NCBI GenBank assembly: GCA_946965045.2
Contig: OX337238.1
Location: forward strand, 868,001-932,000
Source of the DNA: Epithemia pelagica
Lineage: Eukaryota; Bacillariophyta; Bacillariophyceae; Surirellales; Surirellaceae
DNA: 64,000 nucleotides
Direction of reading: 5' to 3'
Position numbers and translations under genes: made by a program. Below are positions 42,649 through 54,222 of the stretch, one piece after another (position 1 is the stretch's first letter; each line of letters opens with the position of its first letter). A model generated the notes under the pieces. That model searched no databases and had not been told where the DNA came from. It saw nothing but the letters and a program-made list of their open reading frames with translations.

Positions 42649-43969
42649 TTTGCTCCACTCAGCTTTTCATGTGAAACACTAAGCCGGCATGGTGCATCGT
42701 CGCGTTGAGCTTCTTTGAACAGTTGATCTCAATGGTTCTCCGTTTTAGATGCCACATGGCTCTCTCTTATGGATCAATCGGCGTGCACCTTACACGCCGT
42801 GGCCTATGGAGCGGAGGCCAAATTCATCATCGTGGTGGATCCCACACGGTCAATCACATGCTGTCATAAAATGTCGTCTCTCATGGAGTTTTTGTTCCAT
42901 CGTGTGGCGTAATAATATAGGTAATAGCGCTTCGATTCTCGTCGTCGCTCGACCAATGCGATTCATGTTGACGTGTGGACAGACAGTGCGCGCAAGCGCA
43001 GATTGATCTGCGAGTGGATACCACCCCTGCCTGGCGAACGGAGAGACTCCCATGCGCCCCAGACATACTCGTACTTACATTGTACTCGGACTGCTGGACG
43101 CCGAAGTAATGTCCCTTGTCCTTTGTCCCATGATCGATGACATAAGTCCACCTACGACATGTCCTATATGGGAATGAATTCCCCCAAGACATCTTCCCAA
43201 CCAATAATCTAGCTGCAATCTGTCAAGACGACCCACATCACAAAAGCGAAGACCACGACAACGATAGGAGGCGGAGGAACCGCAACCCATTGCCATTCGA
43301 TTTCGCTCGAGCATCTGATGAATGAGATGAGGAGGCTCCACATCTCACCACGATCGTGTGAAACAACCACGAGGCGAACCAAATCCTGAACGTACAGACG
43401 ACTGCGACCGTGCCCATCGGAACCACATTGTGTGTGTGTGGAAGAAACGTGTACACATTCTCGCACGGTCTCTTAAAAGGATCCACCGCCACCCCCATTT
43501 TCCCACTCTTTCTTTTTTCTCCAATCATGGATGTGTGTGGGTGAGTTCCAAGAGACACGAGGGATCGCCATCGAATGCGCCACTCCACACTACGTATCCA
43601 CCGCAAGCGCCACTCTCGCGCAATGCGCAATAACACACGCTGTACGCATCCACAACTCTACTCGTGACTTTGGATCAATCCACTACGAACGAAACAACAA
43701 TAAGATGATGAACTGTGACTGTCTGTGTAATACATTCACAGTTCTCACAATCGATCGTATCATTCTTGAATGCCCAACGTGTTTGCGTTTGTGGGGGAAG
43801 GATGATTCTTGTTTCGCCTCGATCAACTTGGATCAACTCTGACTCTCATTTTTTTGCAACCGTAACTCCCTCCACCACATTTCGACCTATACACCAGAAG
43901 AACGAACCAGTCCCCTTTCCTTCCAAACTCCTTGCATCCGATCAAGTCAAGTCCAGCCAAGTTCTGCTG
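42649..43969. promoter_or_regulatory. Divergent spacer and VSR leader of unit 3
   Basis: Homologous to the other spacers. The part from 43,700 matches 51,130 onward. Small insertions and deletions between the two copies around 43,815-43,880 shift the frame back and forth, as expected of a leader rather than coding sequence. Confidence 0.5.
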
Positions 43970-46066
43970 ATGATACTAATGATGATGATGAATCTCGTCA
44001 AGCTCGTTTCCTTTGGCTTGCAGCCAAGAACGAGGATCCATTGGTTGCTTCTCCTAGTGGTGATGATCGGGACTACTGCTACCATGGTGACTGCTGCTTC
44101 GAACTCGATTGTACCACCAATGACAACTCCGAACCAGAAGGCGGCAATGACAAGGACGATGCGAACCCCATTTGTACGGCGCACCACCACACACCGCACT
44201 CTCTCCAACAATAATGAGAAGAAGAATCCAATGGTACCCACTTGGTTGCGGTACACGGTTTGGATGCAACCCACTTGGTTTGCCAGCAGCACCCACACAA
44301 GCCCCTCGTTATTGTCCTTCCACCAAAAGGATTACAACTCTTCCTTGATGTTATCGGAAACCTTGGAGTTTTGGTCGCAATTGGAAACGATTGCCACCGT
44401 CTTGGCACCAGATGGAGCAGCCTTGGTGCCCCAGTTTTGGATTCGCAATGGTCGTCAAGCCGGATGTCATGTGACGCCTGAAATATTTCATCACGATGAC
44501 GACGATGATCTCTATCCGTCGGAGGATGATACTGACGATGACGGCGACAAGAACCACAACGATGCTCACACTCATCATCATGGTCGCCCCTGTCACAATT
44601 TGTGTACGCATTACGGTCGATATTGTGCGGCTGATCCCGATGGCAATTTGAACGAGGGCTTGTCGGGACAAGATGTCGTGAAAGAATCGCTGCGACGCTT
44701 GTGCATATGGAAGGTTTTGCAAGAACAACATGAGCGAGAGCAACAACAACAACAACAAGATTATCATTCTCATCATCGCAACCATGCTACTACATAGTGG
44801 TCATTTCCGTACAGTACCTGGTTTGCCTATGTGACGGAATTTACGCGTACGTGTTATCCCACTCCCGATTCGACCGACACGTTTGGCAATGAAGCCTGCA
44901 TTCAACACGTGTACGAAACAGTTGGTTTGAATGGAACGGCCATGGATACTTGTTTGTATGAGGACAATGCCTTGGACGAAGCCGATGAAAAGGACATGCC
45001 CAGTCCCTTGTTGGAACATGCCCTCCATGTGGCGCAACAACGAGGTGGTATTTCCGTTGTACCAACGGTCCAAATTCCCATTCCATCACAAGAAACAGAA
45101 CCAACAGTAGAGAAGGAGGAGGACTCAAAGAAAAACTCACCAGCACAAGAGAAGAATCGCAACAAGGACGCTTCCAAGAACACGCCATCGCAAGACAACA
45201 AGGAGGACGACCACCATCAGAAGAATGCCTCCCACTACCATCCTCCTCACCACCAAGAGTTTCATTCCTTGTATGGATCCCAAGTGACACCGCACAATTT
45301 GTTGCAACACTTGTGCCATGGATTGCAACAACATTCGTCTCACAAGAATGGAGGAGCAGCAGGACGGTTTCCCCATGTATGTCACGCCTGTCTCGACTGT
45401 CCCCACATGATGCAGTGTGTGGAGTCCAATGGCATGACCTGCCCCGAATCCATTGCTCCTTCTCCAGATAACGACAAGAACCACAAGAACAACCAGAACA
45501 ACCGTTCGAATTCCTGGACGGGGTGGTCCATGGTCTTGTTGGTAGCGGTGGTGGCCTATGCTCTCTGGACGCATTACGGACACGACACGGATGAGTACCA
45601 CTATTACGATTCCTATACGCGTCCGTCCTCCTCCTTGTCGTCTTGGTTTGGCACGACCAATACTACTCCCTTGCAACGTTGGTTCTTGGCCGCACCAGAT
45701 GACGACGACAATCAAGGCGAGGACCAGGATGACGACGAAGAAGCCTATTATCATCACCATCATCCATACCAACGAGACCATACAGAAGTGCCTTCCACTG
45801 CGCGGCACTATCATCCGTTATCCTCGTCGTCTTCGTGGTTCGTTGTCGGACGTGACACATCCAATCTCTTGGCCGAACCCAACCACAACACGACGACAAC
45901 CACCAGTCCACCCATGGTCATGGCCCACAGCACCACGACTCCTACTCCCACAAGTACGAATCCCATTGTCCTATTGTCCACCATTCCCGAGCAACAACAA
46001 CACCATCTGTCTGGTTCGAGTACACCCCATGCCTTGCAACGAGCCGTCAGTAGTCCCTTGAGTTGA
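43970..46066 (+). pseudogene. VSR-like receptor, copy with one in-frame TAG
   Basis: It is collinear with the intact copy at 51,404-53,527: signal peptide (RIHWLLLLVVMIG), ligand-binding region, CHNLCTHYGRYCAADPDGN, CPHMMQC, a membrane span (WSMVLLVAVVAYALW) and a His/Asp-rich tail. A TAG at 44,795-44,797 interrupts the frame where copy 4 has TCG (Ser), a single-base change. The frame then continues open to 46,066. If it is a true stop, the product is a soluble truncated lumenal fragment without membrane anchor. It may equally be a recent pseudogene, and with no other lesion the mutation looks young. Confidence 0.8.
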
Positions 46067-46356
46067 GTTAAGAGACTGCGTTTGCCGGGAAACTCGCGAA
46101 AGCACAGCCGTGTACTGACCTTGGTTGCCGAAAAGTGCGCTGTAGGTTCAGTGGCACCCGAAACTGTCCAAAGATTCCTCCGTTTCAGTCCCATTGGAGG
46201 CATTGCATCCTCACATTCAGCGTTCAATCCATCGCCGCGATCCTTTTCCGCTGTCACATTTGATGACGCTTGCGCCGCATAAATAGTCGACGACACAGTT
46301 TCATCATTCTCTTGTCGTCGGAGGATGCCATGATCATCCCTATGTACGATACTCCC

Positions 46357-47704
46357 CTAATCGCTCTTTTTGGTTCGAAAGAAGGGACGAACAAAGTTTT
46401 GCACTTCTGTCAGTTGTACTTGGTTCGCACCGTAAATGGCGGCGCATGTTTCCAAATGCAAGGCCAGTGTCAAATTGTCCAAGGCCATCAAGTCATGCTG
46501 TCGCAGATATGTCGTTCCGTCAATGTTGAATTTAATATCGCAATCGGGGTCCAAGACAATGCCAGGACTGGATTGTCCGCTAATAGCACCAAGCTGGACC
46601 AAAGCAACGTAGCAACGACAACACATGAGTCACCCACAGAAACTGGAATGGTCGTCTAGTAATCTGGTTCACAGCAGAACACTTATCAACGTGGACTTTC
46701 TCGATCCTAATCTTCCAACAATCCCATTGACCGTCCCTGGTTTCAAATCGAGTTTCACCTTGTCCAGGATGGTTCTCCCAGACGACTTGAGCCTGACAGT
46801 CAAGTCTGTCAGTCTCACACCGGGTAAATGTTCTACAGGGGGGTGCCTCTTTGGTGAAACAAGAGGATGTCATTTGCTTTGTCTTCCTTTGGACCACTTT
46901 GGCGGAAGATACCAAAGGCCGCAATAGTTTGGAAACGAGAATGCCTCCCCAGGTTGTGTTCGAAGCAAGATACCTAACAGCACAATGAATCCCATATATC
47001 CAAACCATATCGCTCTCAAAGCAAGATTGACTTCATGATAGGTATTTTCGAGTTCCAAGAGGGGTCGACAGGCATGTGGTTGGTTGCCGACGACACAATT
47101 GGGACCTGCACAGTCATCCATCAATAATCCCGCTGATTCGTTGTGGGGAAGCAGTGCGGAGACGCCATTCGCAGATACAAAGCGACCAACAATGTCCTTT
47201 ATCGATGTACCATTGACTGAGGCGTAGTTCCAGGTGTTGATATCCACCACAAGGTTACGCCCAAATCACCGATTTTCACCTGATGAGGTATATTGCTGAC
47301 ATTCGAGATGTGGAATCTCCATGATGGCAGAATGAAACTATGATTCAAGCATGATGGCATCACCCAGACCAATTTGGGCAATCCTTGTGAGCTTTCTTGT
47401 GAGCTATTGGTTGCGGTTGGGTAGAGAGTTGTGGAAGAAGGAGAATAGCGAGTACCGAAAAGGTCCCAGTACATGGTTTCTTGTTTTGCTCGAATTCGAC
47501 ACCCGGTCATTTCGCCCACGGCACTGTATTGCTCTGCCTGTGCACTTCTCGCACTAATACCCTTGTTTTGGTAGGTATCCAAAGAGACCAGGATTGCCAC
47601 TGCATTATGGGTGGAATCGAGCAAGAGAAATGATTCCTCGGGAAAAGCAATGGGCTGTTATGTTGGTGGTGGTAAAGGCGGGAGGAACCTTTCATGACGA
47701 GCAA
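46357..47704 (-). pseudogene. ABC transporter (ABCG-like) pseudogene
   Basis: Reading minus, remnants appear in several frames. First comes a lumenal-type region (DSTHNAVAILVSLDTYQNK, then SWRFHISNVSNIPHQVKI), a shift near 47,250 to NTWNYASVNGTSI and a membrane span (GYMGFIVLLGILL). Another shift near 46,880 leads to a nucleotide-binding domain: RLKSSGRTILD, KPGTVNGIVGRLGSRKSTL, then a TGA, and YLRQHDLMALDNLTLALHLE with the Q-loop. The Walker A motif is damaged (Arg in place of the second invariant Gly). Extra stops and frame changes show it is dead. The family assignment rests on the Walker A context and the RQHDLM...NLT pattern. Confidence 0.65.
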
Positions 47705-48486
47705 GACAGTGTGTGGACAAGCAACATGGGAGGGACGTTAACGACTCGTGCATGGAAAAAGCGGCCGTGTCACAAAGGGGGTGTCGATCGGTGTCCACAA
47801 TCAATCCATCCTGATCAGTCAGGGAGGCACCGTCATCATTGTCGCTGAGTAAGGACGAATCGACCATAATTTTGAGTTCTTGAGCACCAACAGTCGCGGC
47901 CGCATAACAAGAAGTGGTAACGGCCTATGGAATCAATGATTGCAAAGCGGCCGTGACACGCATTGACTATCGTACGGTCGTGGACCAGTGGTTGCGACCG
48001 GTTCCATTGTCTCCACAACTGGATGGCCAACAAGAACAAGCATCCGTACCGCATGTTGTGGCGACTCTCAGTGTGAAGCAGTGTGCCTCTCTCTGCGTTT
48101 TTGGAAAGCGACACTGGACTCGGGCCTCTCGCATTTGTCAAACTGTCTGCCGTATGGCTGTTTGGTCTCTTGTGTTTGTGAATGGAGGATTGTGGAATTG
48201 GCCTCATGAGACCTGCTTATGCACTACGAGCGTCCTTGTGTCACCGATATGTTTGTAGTTGCGCGCACAGTGTCGTATGTTCACAAGGAACCAAAAGTAT
48301 TCCTACGGCGTTGTGGCGCAAGCGGCTGGTGTACAGGTTGGATGACAATAGTAGATTGTTTGTGCGATCAGGCATTGATTTTCATTAAAGCATACGAAGA
48401 GGTCGATTGCTAACAATATCCAAGGTTGACATCAAACGTTGCTAAGACTACGTAATTTGTGTAATGGTTCATAAGAAGATGCATCA
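47705..48486. other. Interunit region without a supported gene
   Basis: Short ORFs on both strands lack coding character. Upstream remnants of the ABC pseudogene may extend here. The last 60 bp match the 3' flank of other Kelch copies (ggttcataagaagatgcatcac). Confidence 0.35.
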
Positions 48487-50319
48487 CTAGTTCTCGTTCT
48501 GTGAGAGCACTAGATTGTCAAGCCGGTTAACGCGTCGAGAAGTTTTGATCATCAGGCTCTTTAGTTCAACAATCATATCTTCCAGTTTGAGGATTCGGTC
48601 TTCAGAACCATCGCAATCATCAGAGAGCTCAACAGTGCCGCGGCCAGACACACCCAGCGTTTCGTTTCCTGACACCCAACTAGATTCTGATTCATCATTT
48701 GTATTGTGTCCATCATCATGGTTCCTTTCATTTTCGGGCATCTTATTCTGGGCCACAAGCTTTTCCAACGCTTCAATCTTCCGAGCAATTGGAAGACATC
48801 CCGCTAGAACTTCAATCTCCTGCAACTCTCCATCAAGTTGGTCAATGTTCTCTTCAAGCTCTTGCACAGAGCGGAACTTTTCGTCGTGATCACGAAGCCA
48901 TTCCATAAGAGGCAGCGAGGATTCAGCCTCGATGGCCTCTTCCAGTGCATTGACATTGCGACGTTCTCTACGCGCACATTCAATCGTACGACTGAGCTTT
49001 TCAATGTTTTTATCCAGCTCGGCACGACACGAATACATGTTCTGTAGAAAAAGCCAGCAATCAAAACCAATATAAGAACAGCAGGACAATGCTATTGTAT
49101 ATCCAAAATTGTCCAGGACCTTGCAGTTACAAACCAAGCCATACTACAACAGACATCGTACCTTGATGTTATCCTTGATGTTGTCCTTCATGTCAATCAA
49201 TGGAAGCGTCTCACTGGAATCCAACTTGTGTCCACCAATAACAACAATTCCGTCCGACATGGACACCATGCTTGGAGCGTTCCGTTTGGCAGTCATATCG
49301 GGTAGGTTGAACACGACATTGCGCTCCGTATCCAATACTTCTACGGACTTCAAAATTTCACCGCCAGCCACAATCAAACAAGGCCCAACTCTAACAATAG
49401 CATGTAGGTAACGCGCGACAGAAAGAACAAGATCCTTGTGAACCGTCCATTCCGATGACGAAGGAAAAATGAAACCGGCAGTCTCATTATTCTCTCGAGA
49501 AGCTTCGTTGAATTCCAAATATTCAACAGAGTTCAAGAAAGAACTTCCATCGGATCCACCAACGACAAAGATGCGACGGTCAACGACAGCCATTGCACAG
49601 AATCGTCGAGCGAACTTCATGGACGGTCCGGCAATGACAGTGTGTTGAGTTTTTACTACCGTATCAATGATGTCAGTCGACGACAAGTTACTTCCATTGT
49701 ATCCAGCGGCAACCACAATAAATCGATCATGTACCACAGCAGCGGCACATCCATTTCTTGGAGTAGACAAGCGACAGTTCAATGTCGTCCATAGTTTCTT
49801 GTTGTTGGTCGTACACGTTGTTTCCAACAAATCATCGACAGCAATCCTTTCGATTGAATTCAGGTAACCATTAGAATATCCTCCCAACACATACACAGAG
49901 CCATTACAAACGACTGCAGCATGTCCACTTCGTTCTTGATTCAGGTTTGGTGCTTCTTGCCAATTCTTCTTGTCCTTTTCCAAAGACATCAACAATACCG
50001 AAGCTGTGTTAGTACCTGATTTCAGTCCGCCAATGACAACAACTGTCTGTTGATCAGTTTCCTTGTCCTTCACAACAACTGATGCATGGTTGTAGCGCCA
50101 TCCACCCAAAAGTGGCGGCAACGAGTCGGACTTCCATTGTGGTTCTTCATCCTTGTCAGTGTCAAGAAAGACAAGCTTGGACAATTTCACTTCGTTTTGC
50201 ATGGTCCTTTGATCACTTGGTGCAACACAAAAAAGTAAGCGCTCTCCACAGTTTGTTGATGCGAAACTCGCCGTGGCCTGCCCAGCGGAGTCGAAATCCA
50301 TCTCCGTCGTGGATCCCAC
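48487..50319 (-). CDS. Kelch beta-propeller / coiled-coil protein, copy 4
   Basis: Exon 1 is 49,162-50,319 (386 codons) and exon 2 is 48,487-49,041 (184 codons plus stop); the intron 49,042-49,161 (120 nt) is GT...CAG. The first roughly 90 residues (MGSTTEMDFDSAGQAT onward) are identical to copy 1, while the middle and end of exon 1 are nearly identical to copy 2, so the gene is a mosaic. The kelch exon ends with a duplicated KDNIKDNIK. The coiled coil (VQELEENIDQLDGELQEIEV) resembles copy 2. Full length and intact frames suggest function. Confidence 0.8.
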
Positions 50320-51403
50320 ACGTTATCATCCGTTGTCAATCACATACTGTCATAACATGTCCTCTTTTCTTCTCCATCGTGAAGCGCTCCTCCATCGTGT
50401 CGATTCTCGTCGTCGCTCGACCAACAATGCGATTGGTGGAACCTGGACATGTGGACAGACAGTGCGCGCAAGCGTAGATTGATCTGCGAGTGGATACGTC
50501 CCCTGCCTGGCGAACGGGAAGACTCCCATGTGCCCCTTCCTCGCAGATTGTCCAATGATTGATCACCTGCGACATGTCCTATATGGGAATGAGCTCCCCC
50601 AAGACATCTTCCCAACCAATAATCTAGCTGCAATCTGACCCCCATCACAAAAGCAAAGACCACGACAATTAACGCTAGAGGAGGCGGAGGAACCGCCATT
50701 CGATTTCGCTCTTGAGAGCATGAGCACGAAATAAGGAGGCTCCACATCACCACGATCGTGTGAAACAACAACGAGGCGAACCAAATCCTGAAACACACAC
50801 ATGCACATGCACGACTGTTGCAATTGGCGTCCGTACATATGGCCCATTGTGTGTGTGGAAGAAGCGTCTACACATTCTCGCACGTCCGAACAAACCCTCA
50901 TTCCTAATCTCTCTGGAATCATGTGTGTGTGTGTGTGAAAACCAACGCAGACACGAGGGATCACCATCGAATGCGCAATACTCCACACTACGAATCTACC
51001 ACAAGCGCCACTCTCTCTCGTTGGTTGCACAAACACACACGCTACTACGAAGCCACTTCAGCACTCTAAGTCTGAGGGCTTATCCACAACTCTACTCATG
51101 ACTTTGGATCAATCCACTACGAACGAAACAACAATAAGATGATGAACTGTGACTGTCTGTGTAATACATTCACAGTTCTCGCAATCGATCGTATCATTCT
51201 TGAATGCCCAACGTGTTTGCGTTTGTGGGGGAAGGATGATTCTTGTTTCGCCTCTATCAAGTGGATCGACTCTGACTCTCTCTCATTTTTTTGCAACAGT
51301 TCCCTTCACCACATTTCGAACCATACACCAGAAGAACGAACCAGTCCCCTTTCCTTCCAAACTCCTTGCATCCGATCAAGTCAAGTCCAGCCAAGTTCTG
51401 CTG
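50320..51403. promoter_or_regulatory. Divergent spacer and VSR leader of unit 4
   Basis: Spacer shared with the other units, with a gtgtgtgtgtg run near 50,921. It includes the likely leader of the VSR-like gene (an open frame from 51,149 reads into the gene, but indels between copies argue it is untranslated). Confidence 0.5.
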
Positions 51404-53527
51404 ATGATACTAATGATGATGATGAATCTCGTCAAGCTCCTTACCTTTCGCCTGCAGCCCAGAACGACGAGGATCCATTGGTTGCTTCTCCTCATGGTGA
51501 TGATCGGGACTACTGCTACCATGGTGACTGCTGCTTCGAACTCCATGGTACCACCAATGACAACTCCGAACCAGAAAAAGGCAATGACAAGGACGATGCG
51601 AACCCCATTTGTACGGCGTACCACCACACACCGCACCCTCTCCAACAACAACGAGAACAACAAGAAGAATCCAATGGAGCCCACTTGGTTGCGGTACACG
51701 GTTTGGATGCAACCCACTTGGTTTGCTAGTAGCACCCACACAAGCCCCTCGTTATCGTCCTTCCACCAAAAGGACAACAACTCTTCCTTGATGTTATCGG
51801 AAACCTTGGAGTTTTGGTCGCAACTGGAAACGATTGCCACCGTCTTGGCACCAGATGGAGCAGCCTTGGTGCCCCAGTTTTGGATTCGCAATGGTCGTCA
51901 AGCCGGATGTCATGTTACGCCTGAAATATTTCATCACGATGACGACGATGATCTCTATCCGTCGGAGGATGATACTGACGATGACAACAAGAACCACAAC
52001 GATACTCACACTCATCATCATGGTCGCCCCTGTCACAATTTGTGTACGCATTATGGTCGGTATTGTGCCGCCGATCCCGATGGCAATTTGAACGAAGGCC
52101 TATCGGGACAAGATGTCGTGAAAGAATCGCTGCGACGGTTGTGTATTTGGAAGGTGTTGCAAGAACAACATGAGCGAGAGCAACAACAACAACAACAACA
52201 ACAAGATTATCATTCTCATCATCGCAACCATGCTACTACATCGTGGTCGTTTCCGTACAGCACGTGGTTTGCCTATGTGACAGAATTTACTCGTACGTGT
52301 TATCCCACTCCCGATTCGACCGACAAATTTGGTAATGAAGCCTGCATTCAACACGTGTACGAAACAGTTGGGTTGAATGGAACGGCCATTGATACTTGTT
52401 TGTATGACGACAATGCGTTGGACGAAGCCGATGAAAAGGATGTGCCTAGTCCCTTGTTGGAACATGCCTTACATCAGGCACAACAACGAGGGGGCATTTC
52501 TGTCGTACCCACGGTCCAAATTCCCATTCCATCACAAGAACCAGAACCAACAGTAGAGGAGGAAGACTCGACGAACAAATTACCACCACAAGACAAGAAT
52601 CGCAACAAGGACACTTCCAAGAATACGCCTTCGCAAGACGACAAGGAGGACGACCACCATCAAAAGAATGCCTCCCATTACCATCCTCCTCACCACCAAG
52701 AGTTTCACTCCTTGTATGGATCCCAAGTCACACCGCACAATTTGTTGCAACACTTGTGCCACGTATTGCAACAACATTCGTCTCATAAGAATGGAGGAAC
52801 AGCAGGACGGTTGCCCCATGTATGTCAAGCCTGTCTCGACTGTCCCCATATCATGCAGTGTGTGGAATCCAATGGCATGACTTGCCCCGAATCCATTGCT
52901 CCTTCTCAAGACAAGAACCACAAGATCCACAAGAACAAGAATCGTTCGAATTCCTGGACGGGGTGGTCCATGGTCTTGTTGGTAGCGTTGGTGGCCTATG
53001 CTCTCTGGACGCATTATGGACACGACGCCGATGAGTACCAGTATTACGATTCGTATACGCATCCTTCCTTCTCATGGTCGTCTTGGTTTGGTACGACCAA
53101 TACTACGACTAGTCGGTGGGATGCTCCTTTGCAAAATTGGTTGTTGGCCACACCAGACGACGACGATCATCAAGACGAGGACCAGGATGACGACGAAGAA
53201 GCCTATTATCATCATCACCATCCATACCAACGAGACCATGCAGAAGTGCCCTCCACTGCGCGGCACTACCATCCCTCATCCTCCTCTTCGTCTTCATGGT
53301 TGGTTGTGGGACGTGACACATCCAATCTCCTCGCCGATCCCAGCCACAACGCGACGACAACCACCAGTCCACCCATGGTCATGGCCCACACCACGAATCC
53401 TACTACTCCCACAAGTACGAATCCCATTGTCCTATTGTCCACCATTCCCGAACAACAACACCGCCATCTGTCTGGTTCGAGTACACCCCATGCCCTGCAA
53501 CGAGCCGTCAGTAGTCCCTTGAGTTGA
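51404..53527 (+). CDS. Vacuolar-sorting-receptor-like membrane protein, intact copy
   Basis: A type I membrane protein of about 707 residues from ATG 51,404; an in-frame ATG at 51,149 would add 85 residues. The start at 51,404 was chosen because the signal peptide (IHWLLLLMVMIGTTATMVTAA) follows it closely. Then come a ligand-binding-like region (LEFWSQLETIATVL), the VSR hallmark CHNLCTHYGRYCAADPDGN with DVVKESLRRLC, WFAYVTEFTRTC and ISVVPTVQIPI, a His-rich acidic section, CLDCPHIMQC, one membrane span (WSMVLLVALVAYALW) and a cytosolic tail rich in His and Asp with several Tyr. Plant VSRs carry soluble proteins from Golgi to vacuole, and that role is inferred here. It is the only copy of three in the array with no lesion. 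Confidence 0.8.
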   Translation: MILMMMMNLVKLLTFRLQPRTTRIHWLLLLMVMIGTTATMVTAASNSMVPPMTTPNQKKAMTRTMRTPFVRRTTTHRTLSNNNENNKKNPMEPTWLRYTVWMQPTWFASSTHTSPSLSSFHQKDNNSSLMLSETLEFWSQLETIATVLAPDGAALVPQFWIRNGRQAGCHVTPEIFHHDDDDDLYPSEDDTDDDNKNHNDTHTHHHGRPCHNLCTHYGRYCAADPDGNLNEGLSGQDVVKESLRRLCIWKVLQEQHEREQQQQQQQQDYHSHHRNHATTSWSFPYSTWFAYVTEFTRTCYPTPDSTDKFGNEACIQHVYETVGLNGTAIDTCLYDDNALDEADEKDVPSPLLEHALHQAQQRGGISVVPTVQIPIPSQEPEPTVEEEDSTNKLPPQDKNRNKDTSKNTPSQDDKEDDHHQKNASHYHPPHHQEFHSLYGSQVTPHNLLQHLCHVLQQHSSHKNGGTAGRLPHVCQACLDCPHIMQCVESNGMTCPESIAPSQDKNHKIHKNKNRSNSWTGWSMVLLVALVAYALWTHYGHDADEYQYYDSYTHPSFSWSSWFGTTNTTTSRWDAPLQNWLLATPDDDDHQDEDQDDDEEAYYHHHHPYQRDHAEVPSTARHYHPSSSSSSSWLVVGRDTSNLLADPSHNATTTTSPPMVMAHTTNPTTPTSTNPIVLLSTIPEQQHRHLSGSSTPHALQRAVSSPLS

Positions 53528-54222
53528 TGCGTTTGCCGGGAAAGTCGCGAACGCACAGCCGTGGGCTGGCTGATTCTTCTTGTCTTTTTTCTTCATGGTT
53601 GTTTCCCTTTTTCTTCTTCTTGTGTTATACATACTATCATCCATTTCTATTAATTGTTGCTCGGTCCCACACACACAGTTCGTTCCTAACCGTTTGACAA
53701 CTATCCTATAAAAAGTTTCACTACTACTTTCTCTTCCTACTAGGGGTAGAGTATCCGCTGATTCATATGGTAGTTGGATTGAGAAAGACTCGTATCCGCT
53801 TGTGTTGTGGTGTGTAAGATACCACACTTGACAGTCTCTATAGGTAGACCTCCCAGTCTTGGCGGTGTCTCGGTAGGACTGCCAGCCACCGCCATGGCAC
53901 GAGTCCAATGATGCGCAACCGAACACAAGAGGAAAACGACACTGTACCTCAGGAGACGACATGCACCGACCACGGAAGGCTCGTGGTGAATGCAGAAGGT
54001 GTTCTCTCTTTACCCGGCCAATAGCAGGAAACTCATCCATGTAGTCACGAATGTGTCGCTCGATTCTATGCACATGGACCATACAAAAAGGTGGGAGAAG
54101 GAAATTTGAAATTTGTTATACGAGCTAAACTGAAAATTATTTAGATCTCTGGGTTTGTCCAATCCATGGTTCTCCGTGCTATGTACGGATCCGGTTCAGG
54201 AAGCTCGATTGGCAAAAGATAG
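53528..54222. other. Intergenic, no gene seen
   Basis: A 216-codon minus-strand ORF (53,432-54,082) overlaps the VSR-like 3' end and has no recognisable domain. The region holds the 3' ends of two convergent genes. Confidence 0.4.

Larger units (their letters stand above)
30810..53527. repeat. Tandem segmental duplication: Kelch/coiled-coil + VSR-like units
   Basis: Four units are recognisable: 30,810-33,300 (Kelch gene and divergent spacer only), 35,340-38,756, 40,400-46,066 and 48,487-53,527 (Kelch gene, spacer, VSR-like gene). In each, the Kelch gene is on the minus strand. Shared spacer motifs include gcgctcctccat, gataaggaggctccac and aatcctgaa-acacac. Unrelated sequence of 1.6-2.4 kb separates the units. 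Confidence 0.85.

Noticed and set aside
14676-44797. Possible reassignment of TAG to a sense codon, given in-frame TAGs in the transposase, a VSR-like copy, the outer copia pol and the lipid-synthase fragment
   Set aside because: TAG is the natural stop of the intact copia gag-pol and of Kelch copies 2, 3 and 4. The interrupted genes are mobile or duplicated copies, so mutation is simpler.
53432-54082. 216-codon minus-strand ORF overlapping the 3' end of the intact VSR-like gene
   Set aside because: It overlaps clear coding sequence antisense, has no recognisable domain, and its homologous position in copy 3 does not keep the frame.
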